A stretch of 10,970 bases of DNA from Desulfobacula sp. Lineage in GTDB: Bacteria > Desulfobacterota > Desulfobacteria > Desulfobacterales > Desulfobacteraceae. The first letter of the stretch is position 1; each line of letters starts with the position of its first letter. The translations under genes were made by a program, and so were the position numbers. This document shows, in pieces, positions 5,686 to 10,970 of this stretch. The notes beneath the pieces were generated by a model. It was not told where the DNA came from and did not search any database. It saw only the letters and a list, made by a program, of their open reading frames with translations. The stretch covers positions 1 to 10,970 of the forward strand of contig JAQICW010000626.1 of the NCBI GenBank assembly GCA_027858355.1, given 5' to 3'.

Positions 5686-7815
5686 TTAAGCCTTGGAAAT
5701 TTTTGCTTTAATTCCAAAGGCAGCCTCCAGTCCTGAACCAGATTCAATTACCGGGCCTATTAAGTCATTTACATTAATACCCTTGTTTGACACATATTTA
5801 TTGTCAAAGGTATGACCAAGGCCTTCAACCATTCCAATAACCCCCGGCATTATGCCTTCGTTCATGCTGACGATAACCTTTACTATACCCTTTGGTGTCG
5901 TGAGCATGGCATAATCGCCATCTTTAAACCCCCTGGCAGTTAAAGGATTAATCTCTACAACACTGTCCTTACCTTTTAAAACTTTATCTGAAACCGTTTT
6001 AATGGCAAAGGGAGAAGCTGCAACGCCTGCGCTGATCAATCTCATATTATCGATGGGAATCAATGTGAGTTCAAAATCTCCCTGGGCCTGAGCCGTTGCA
6101 GGGTTATTGGCAAGCAAAGAGATATTAACTGGCACTGATTCAGAGGGTACCTCCTCGGATATGATTGCAAACCCTTCTTCTGATAAAGAATCCCAGATGC
6201 CTGCGGCAACTTCTTCAAGACATTCTTCATAGGTTTCCCATTCAAAACTTTGAGCAACATTTCCTTCCAATGCTTTTGCAATCAGAATGACAGCATCACC
6301 CGGGTTTTTCGTATCAAATAATGGTTCAACAACTGGTTTTGTAAGCCCTACAACACTCTTTGCAAGGCCGGCACAGGAAGGAACGTCTTCAAGTCGTTCA
6401 ATAAAAGTATGGCTTGGCAGAATAATATCCGCTTCCATAGCAGTTTCATCAAGAAATGAAGAAAAACTCACTACAAAAGGAATTTTTCCTAGTGCCTGTT
6501 TGACACTCTTTGCATCATGCAGAGAATGGCAGGGATTTGCATTGTAAACAAAAAGAGCCTCAACAACAGGTTGTGAAGATGCATTTACCTTTTCAATAAG
6601 CTGATTCACATAAGGTGCGGCTTTAGTTTTTGCAAATCCATTTTCAGCTATGCTGTCCATTGATTCATCGGCAAAATCAAGATACTTGAGTTTAGGCTGA
6701 ACAAATGCACCACCCTTTTTATTGATATTACCAACCAGGCAATTCAATGTATGAACAGCCACAAGCTCTTTTAAACTTTGAGCCCCATCGCCTCGACCTT
6801 TACCAAAGACTGCAAGCGGCATTTTTGCTTTGGCAAACAATGTGGCGATTTTTTCAATGTCAGATGCTTTTACCCCGGTAATTTCAGCAGTTTTTGATGG
6901 GGTATACTCCTTTTGAAGCAAAGCACCAAATTTATTTATCCCGCCTTTAAAACTTGCTGTTGCAGTACTGTCAAACAGCTTGTTTTCCAAGATAACAGCA
7001 CAAATACCCAGCGCCAGATCTGCCTCGGTCCCCGGTTTTACTGGGATCCATTTATCTGCATTGGCAGCAGTATTGGATAAGCGCGGTTCAATTTGATAAA
7101 GTTTTGCCTTTCTTTCTTTTCTTGATGCATTTGCTTTAAAGCAATTTACAGGAGATCCCCAACCTTCGATGATACCTGCTCCAAAGCTTAACACAAAGCT
7201 TGCATTTTCAAGATCAAAAGCAATGGTTTGCCCTTCACCATGCAAAGTTTCAGCTGTCAATTCAAGATAAGACTCAAGACCTGGCATGGTATAAAAATTG
7301 GGGGACCCAAATGTTTTAAGCAATCGTTTAAACAACCCTGAAACCGATCCTTGTTCCTTATCTACTATGCAGGCCAGTTTTTCAGGCGAGCCGTTTTTGC
7401 GAATTTGTTCAAGTTTGCCTGCAACAAGCGCAATGGCATCATCCCAGGAAATTTCTTCGAATTTATCACCATTTTTCTTTAATGGTGTTTTTACCCTGGA
7501 AGGGTCGTATAAGTACTGAAGTCCGGCAATGCCATGGAGACAGGCGCCACCATCATTTATGGGATACCCAGCCAATCCTTCGATTTTAACGGGTCTGTTG
7601 TCTATCTTCCTGACGCTTATGCCACAACTTCCAGGACAAAGGCTGCAGACCGAATTTTCATAGGTTACTTCTCCGTCAACCGGGACAGGAGTCCATGGCC
7701 AGTTCTGGGTCCAGATAGAAGAGTCATCTGTAAGTTTCAAACCAACAGGTGACACTGCAACACCGGCAGCTGCGCCAAGTCCCAATCCCAAGAAGCTTCT
7801 TCTGTCAACTTTCAT
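5686..7815 (-). CDS. qrcB: QrcB, molybdopterin-oxidoreductase-family subunit with Tat signal
   Basis: A 709-residue periplasmic subunit. The N-terminus MKVDRRSFLGLGLGAAAG is a twin-arginine signal (R5, R6, then S-F-L). An N-terminal iron-sulfur motif follows: C57, C60, C64 and C92 (CX2CX3CX27C). The body has the fold signatures of the DMSO-reductase family, including EISWDDAIALVA at 121-132 and a C-terminal pterin-binding-like domain from about 590 (VVEINPLTARGFKDGDYAML). There is no Cys between 149 and 225, where a molybdenum-ligating Cys or Sec would be expected. This fits published work that Qrc lacks molybdenum and that QrcB acts structurally or in electron transfer. Start ATG 7815 is chosen from GAGGGA (7827-7822) 6 nt upstream and from the Tat signal. 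The frame is open further to 7911, but that extension would overlap qrcA and push the signal to residue 33. Confidence 0.93.
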   Translation of the reverse strand: MKVDRRSFLGLGLGAAAGVAVSPVGLKLTDDSSIWTQNWPWTPVPVDGEVTYENSVCSLCPGSCGISVRKIDNRPVKIEGLAGYPINDGGACLHGIAGLQYLYDPSRVKTPLKKNGDKFEEISWDDAIALVAGKLEQIRKNGSPEKLACIVDKEQGSVSGLFKRLLKTFGSPNFYTMPGLESYLELTAETLHGEGQTIAFDLENASFVLSFGAGIIEGWGSPVNCFKANASRKERKAKLYQIEPRLSNTAANADKWIPVKPGTEADLALGICAVILENKLFDSTATASFKGGINKFGALLQKEYTPSKTAEITGVKASDIEKIATLFAKAKMPLAVFGKGRGDGAQSLKELVAVHTLNCLVGNINKKGGAFVQPKLKYLDFADESMDSIAENGFAKTKAAPYVNQLIEKVNASSQPVVEALFVYNANPCHSLHDAKSVKQALGKIPFVVSFSSFLDETAMEADIILPSHTFIERLEDVPSCAGLAKSVVGLTKPVVEPLFDTKNPGDAVILIAKALEGNVAQSFEWETYEECLEEVAAGIWDSLSEEGFAIISEEVPSESVPVNISLLANNPATAQAQGDFELTLIPIDNMRLISAGVAASPFAIKTVSDKVLKGKDSVVEINPLTARGFKDGDYAMLTTPKGIVKVIVSMNEGIMPGVIGMVEGLGHTFDNKYVSNKGINVNDLIGPVIESGSGLEAAFGIKAKISKA

Positions 7816-7856
7816 AAATAATCCCTCAATAAAGTTAAAAGTCTCATGTTTTGGTT

Positions 7857-8534
7857 CTACTTGTGACACTGGAAACAATAACCCTGATGGCCTGTTTCCT
7901 CTTTGTGACACTCTGCGCAGTCATCCATCTTCATGCGATCCCAGGAATTCTTTTTAATCCCAAAGATGTTTTTACCCCAGATATCGCGGCTATAACCTGT
8001 TATCCTGTTCTCTTCATAGGGTCTTAAAGAAATTGACTCTCCTATATGGCCATGACAATCAATGCAATCCATCCCGGCAGCAGCATCAGTGTGTGCAGCA
8101 TGGGAGAAAAAGACACAGTCAGGCTGCCTTGCATATACAAGCCACGGAATTTCTTTCCCCTTTGCCAGATACTCTTCCACAAATACAGCTTCACCCTCTG
8201 TTACACCAAGGGGTGCAGTATCAGGATGACACTCCAGGCACGTCTTTAATTTCGGGATTCCAGAATAACTTCCATCCTCTCTTAAGAAATGACATGCATT
8301 ACAATCCCCTGCTTCATATGTATGAAGTTTGTGATCAAAGCTAAAGGGTTGATCTTTTTTTGAATAAAGCAGTTTAGGAAACAGCAGAGAGCTGCCTGCA
8401 AAGAATACAACAAATGCAACAACAAATAAGATGATACCCTGACCTAATCCTTTGTCATCTTTTTTATCTCCCGCACCCTTTCTCCTTGCGCTCCTTTTGG
8501 AAGCATTTCCAGCTTTGTTTTCCATTTCACTCAT
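7857..8534 (-). CDS. qrcA: QrcA, membrane-anchored multihaem cytochrome c
   Basis: A 225-residue cytochrome c that would accept electrons from type I cytochrome c3 in the periplasm. The N-terminus is a basic cytoplasmic tail (about 1-31, many Lys/Arg) followed by one uncleaved-looking membrane anchor (about 32-52). Five CXXCH haem sites are visible: 78-82, 99-103, 157-161, 206-210 and 220-224. Class III-like distal-His motifs precede two of them (FSFDHKLH 64-71 and VFFSHAAH 141-148). The Qrc cytochrome is described as hexahaem; a sixth canonical site is not present here, although C140 lies just before the second His motif. Start ATG 8534 has GGAG (8543-8540) 5 nt upstream; an internal in-frame Met at residue 4 is too far from it. 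It is the first gene of the operon, 41 nt before qrcB. Confidence 0.9.
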   Translation of the reverse strand: MSEMENKAGNASKRSARRKGAGDKKDDKGLGQGIILFVVAFVVFFAGSSLLFPKLLYSKKDQPFSFDHKLHTYEAGDCNACHFLREDGSYSGIPKLKTCLECHPDTAPLGVTEGEAVFVEEYLAKGKEIPWLVYARQPDCVFFSHAAHTDAAAGMDCIDCHGHIGESISLRPYEENRITGYSRDIWGKNIFGIKKNSWDRMKMDDCAECHKEETGHQGYCFQCHK

Positions 8535-8574
8535 GAAAACTCCATCAAATTAAAATGTTGATGATACTTTAACC

Positions 8575-8601
8575 ATTATATCTAAGCTAAAAAACTTAGA
8601 T
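8575..8601 (-). promoter_or_regulatory. TATAAT box abutting a 7-bp inverted repeat, upstream of qrcA
   Basis: A perfect -10 hexamer TATAAT (8580-8575, minus strand) lies 40 nt from the qrcA start. Directly upstream, ATCTAAG (8580-8586) and CTTAGAT (8595-8601) are exact inverted repeats with an 8-nt A/T-rich loop, filling the spacer. The hexamer at the usual -35 place (CAATCT) is poor. If this promoter is used it may depend on an activator bound at the repeat. The motif could also be a leader hairpin of the distal promoter's transcript. Confidence 0.4.
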
Positions 8602-8661
8602 TGTTTCCACGACAAACAAAATAGTGAGCTGTCTTGTCATGATATCTACAAATTGCGTTAA

Positions 8662-8690
8662 TCTATATTAATATCTGGTTTTCTTGTCAA
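8662..8690 (-). promoter_or_regulatory. Candidate distal promoter of the qrc operon
   Basis: On the minus strand a perfect -35 box TTGACA (8690-8685) is followed after 17 nt by TATAGA (8667-8662), matching four of six -10 positions. It would leave a leader of about 120 nt before qrcA. The -35 is embedded in the palindrome TTGTC-AA-GACAA, so a bound regulator would compete with RNA polymerase. Transcription could also read through from ccsA, since no terminator is visible between them. Confidence 0.5.
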
Positions 8691-8695
8691 GACAA
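8682..8695. promoter_or_regulatory. Palindrome over the qrc -35 box (possible operator)
   Basis: TTGTC (8684-8688) and GACAA (8691-8695) form an inverted repeat with a 2-nt gap that covers the predicted -35. The octamer TCTTGTCA occurs at 8682-8689 and again at 8632-8639, exactly 50 bp apart, close to five helical turns. A further GACAA is at 8611-8615. This arrangement is what paired repressor or activator sites look like; the binding protein is unknown. Confidence 0.4.
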
Positions 8696-8713
8696 ATTAA
8701 GTTGAATTGTTTG

Positions 8714-9547
8714 TTAAGCGTAGCTGTGAAGTCCTGAAAGCAGAAAATTAACTCCAAAATAGGTGAAAATAACAGCCATGAACCCGGTAATGGATACCAG
8801 AGCAAGTTTTTTCCCATGCCACCCTTTCATCATTCTTAAATGCATGAAAATGGCATAGACAAACCATGTAATAAGAGACCAGGTTTCTTTGGGATCCCAG
8901 CTCCAGTATGTACCCCAGGCTGAATTTGCCCATACAGCACCGGTGATAATGCCGATGGTAAGGAATAAAAATCCAAAAACAACCATTTGATAAGTTAATT
9001 CATCTATAAGTTCCCAGGAAGGAAGCTTTGCAAATATGGATTTAGCACCAGGTTTTTGGGGTTTTACAAAATAGATAATACTGAAACCGAATGCCACGGC
9101 AAACCCGGAATAACCAAGAAAACAGGTTATAACATGTGCAATGAGCCAATTACTTTTCAGGGCCGGGATTAAAGGTGTTATCTTGCTGCTGATATCAGGA
9201 GAGAGAGAAGCATATGCAATGGCAAGAAATATTAAAGGAGATGCAAATACTCCTATTATACTCTCCTTGTACTTAAGCTCAACAAAGATATAAAGAATGG
9301 CAACAGTCCAGGAAAAAAATACCAGGGACTCATACATATTGGCAAAGGGAGCATGTCCGTATCCCATCTGGTAAGATTCAATCCATCTTAAAATAATGCC
9401 GAGGGTATTGTCTAAAAAACCAATGATAAGAACAACAAACCCGATTTTGGCAAGAAATTGTTGTTTAAAGGCAAATGACCCGATATAAAAAATTGAGGCC
9501 AGTGCATAAATAAATGTGGTTGTTGATAATGCTAGAGAACTGTCCAT
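8714..9547 (-). CDS. ccsA: CcsA/ResC, haem-handling protein of System II cytochrome c maturation
   Basis: A 277-residue polytopic protein that, with ResB, exports haem and presents it for thioether attachment to CXXCH sites in the periplasm. The tryptophan-rich WWD signature is complete (206-224, from WANSAWGTYWSWDPK to ETWS). Candidate haem-ligand histidines sit where the family has them: H138 before the WWD loop, H236 in the next helix (FMHLR) and H274 near the end (LHSYA). About eight hydrophobic segments are visible, starting at about 10-27. The motif GHAPFANMYESL (64-75) is also typical. The ATG at 9547 lies 5 nt after the resB stop and has only a distant AAGG (9564-9561), so coupled translation with resB is likely. 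The two proteins are separate here, not fused as in some CcsBA. No terminator separates it from qrcA. Confidence 0.93.
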   Translation of the reverse strand: MDSSLALSTTTFIYALASIFYIGSFAFKQQFLAKIGFVVLIIGFLDNTLGIILRWIESYQMGYGHAPFANMYESLVFFSWTVAILYIFVELKYKESIIGVFASPLIFLAIAYASLSPDISSKITPLIPALKSNWLIAHVITCFLGYSGFAVAFGFSIIYFVKPQKPGAKSIFAKLPSWELIDELTYQMVVFGFLFLTIGIITGAVWANSAWGTYWSWDPKETWSLITWFVYAIFMHLRMMKGWHGKKLALVSITGFMAVIFTYFGVNFLLSGLHSYA

Positions 9548-9552
9548 AAGAA

Positions 9553-10920
9553 TTATTTACCTTCCCTTTTTAATTTGTTTGTATATTTTTTAATTTTAAG
9601 TTTCATACCATGATGGTTCCGATTGGTGGTTCCTGAAACAGTTATCCTGGAGTTTTTGCCTTGTTTTTTTTCAATTTCAATAAAATAGGAGTCATGGGAC
9701 ATAAAAAAGGTTATCCAGCATCCAATGATCATTAAAATAAACCCTGCATAAACATACCATATTCCAGGGTCTTTGGTTATCTGAAGGCCTGTGTAATATT
9801 TATTTTCAAAATCTTTTACAACAAAAGCAAATTTCCCTTTTCTCATTTTATCAAAAGTAGGAAATTTTACTGGAATACCAATCTGGAAACTTTTGCCTTC
9901 TTCATGGGTGATTTTTCCAATAAAAGCTTCCCCGAGATTATGCCCCCTGAAATCAAAATGTGGTAAAAAACCTTCAAGTTTGAATAAGCCCTGATCTTCG
10001 GGCAAATTAATCTGTTCTCCTATTTTAATAGACCTGGTTGTAATATTTTTATCAGACAATCTGATAATATCAACAACAGCACTGTCAGGTGCAGCTGAAC
10101 CATATGATGCCTGAAAAATATTAATGCCTCTATATCTTAAAGGATGATTAACCAGAATATCATTGGTAAAGCTCTCTTTACCATTCTCAATGATTGTAAG
10201 ATTTGATTTAAATTCTTCAGGAGCACCAGTGTCGTAAAATTTTACATCAAACTTGTTGCACCTTATGGAGAACCCTATGTTTACGGACTCTCTTGTCTTA
10301 GATATAAAAGCTTTGTCAGAAAGCTCACCTTCATCAAGGTTCAAAAAAGCCTTAAACCCGAAAACCGTGCCAATCAATGCACCAATCAAAAGCAAAAGGA
10401 TGCTTAAGTGGACAAAATAAACACCTATTCTTGTCCATCTTCTTTTTTCAGCATACAGGATGGTACTTTTGGAGGTCTCCTCTTTTATTACCTTTCCAAT
10501 GGTTTTAGATAAAAAGGTTTCATAGATTGCTGATATAGTTTCAGCCTCTTTTTTCACGGTAAAGGTTTCAAGATTTTTTTGTTTCCTGAACCTTTGGGGA
10601 TTAAATTTGATTTTTTTTGGAAAAATAATTTTCCAGGTAGTTGAAAGTCTTTCAATTGAACATACAACTATATTGATGCATAAAATAATTATCAGGGATA
10701 GAAACCACCATGCATTATACATGTCATCAAATTTAAATACTCTGATTATTTTATAAAAAGCTTCGCCATAAAACCTTAAGTATTCTGATTCTGAACCATT
10801 TTGAAGAATAACAGTTCCAATAATAGATGTTGATGCCAAAAGCACAAGTGTAGTAACAGTCAGTTTTACAGAACAAAAAAATTGCCATATTTTTTCTGAA
10901 ATTGTTTGATTTTTTTTCAA
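9553..10920 (-). CDS. resB: ResB/CcsB, partner of CcsA in cytochrome c maturation
   Basis: A 455-residue System II protein that forms the haem synthase with CcsA. It shows the family plan: membrane segments at about 19-40 and 70-90, a third at 165-187 (preceded by RIGVYFVHLS, with H171 a candidate haem ligand), a large periplasmic domain (about 190-385) and a last membrane segment at about 387-407. The conserved patch NHPLRYRGINIFQASYG (258-274) is characteristic of ResB. The C-terminal 48 residues are basic and cytoplasmic. The start is TTG at 10920, inferred because the frame is closed by TAG at 10938-10936 just upstream, and a GAGAG-type purine stretch (about 10933-10927) precedes it; no in-frame ATG exists near the expected N-terminus. 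It is followed by ccsA after 5 nt. Confidence 0.92.
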   Translation of the reverse strand: MKKNQTISEKIWQFFCSVKLTVTTLVLLASTSIIGTVILQNGSESEYLRFYGEAFYKIIRVFKFDDMYNAWWFLSLIIILCINIVVCSIERLSTTWKIIFPKKIKFNPQRFRKQKNLETFTVKKEAETISAIYETFLSKTIGKVIKEETSKSTILYAEKRRWTRIGVYFVHLSILLLLIGALIGTVFGFKAFLNLDEGELSDKAFISKTRESVNIGFSIRCNKFDVKFYDTGAPEEFKSNLTIIENGKESFTNDILVNHPLRYRGINIFQASYGSAAPDSAVVDIIRLSDKNITTRSIKIGEQINLPEDQGLFKLEGFLPHFDFRGHNLGEAFIGKITHEEGKSFQIGIPVKFPTFDKMRKGKFAFVVKDFENKYYTGLQITKDPGIWYVYAGFILMIIGCWITFFMSHDSYFIEIEKKQGKNSRITVSGTTNRNHHGMKLKIKKYTNKLKREGK

Positions 10921-10970
10921 ATTATCTCTCTCTTTCTATTTTTTCCTTCGACAGGTTGTTACATAATTCA

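Noticed and set aside
7816..7911. Upstream extension of the QrcB frame by 32 codons
   Set aside because: It would overlap the end of qrcA, has no ribosome site, and would bury the twin-arginine signal at residue 33. The ATG at 7815 has GAGGGA at proper spacing.
1..10970. CRISPR arrays, insertion sequences, tRNA or rRNA genes, phage or defence genes
   Set aside because: No regularly spaced repeats, transposase motifs, terminal inverted repeats, tRNA cloverleaf or rRNA-like stretch was seen on either strand. The window reads as core respiratory and repair genes.

Overview
This low-GC window carries a near-complete Qrc-type respiratory module. On the minus strand, read from the right edge leftwards, it holds resB and ccsA (System II cytochrome c maturation), then a multihaem cytochrome c, a Tat-exported molybdopterin-family subunit, a four-cluster ferredoxin-like subunit, an NrfD-type quinone-interacting membrane protein and a 52-residue membrane peptide. 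The order and domain make-up match the QrcABCD menaquinone reductase of sulfate-reducing Desulfobacterota. That complex passes periplasmic electrons, from hydrogenases and formate dehydrogenases via type I cytochrome c3, to menaquinone. The AT-rich composition and the Qrc module suggest a mesophilic, probably marine, sulfate reducer of the Desulfobacteraceae type. The genus cannot be fixed from the sequence.

Layout. Positions 1-249 hold the start of a minus-strand HAD-family phosphatase that runs off the left edge. Positions 250-583 are an AT-rich divergent control region with a near-consensus minus-strand promoter wrapped in a 10-bp inverted repeat, a 22-bp tandem duplication, two short palindromes and a plausible plus-strand promoter. 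Positions 584-898 encode a small plus-strand membrane protein of unknown function. It converges on recD2 (928-3126, minus), a complete RecD2-type helicase with a repetitive low-complexity linker. A strong hairpin with a T-run at 3212-3267 ends the Qrc operon and separates it from recD2. The Qrc operon occupies 3303-8534 with short gaps of 25-42 nt, each gene having its own Shine-Dalgarno sequence. Its control region (8535-8713) has one TTGACA-based promoter overlapping a TTGTC/GACAA palindrome, and a second TATAAT box abutting a 7-bp inverted repeat. Positions 8714-10920 are ccsA and resB, 5 nt apart.

How it works together. ResB/CcsA export haem and attach it to CXXCH sites in the periplasm, which is what the neighbouring QrcA needs. 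QrcA would take electrons from cytochrome c3, QrcB and QrcC would relay them, and QrcD would deliver them to menaquinone. The small peptide after qrcD is co-transcribed by position and is a candidate accessory subunit. The least ordinary points are that peptide, the haem-site count in QrcA, the pairing of qrc with its maturation genes, and the palindromic control regions.
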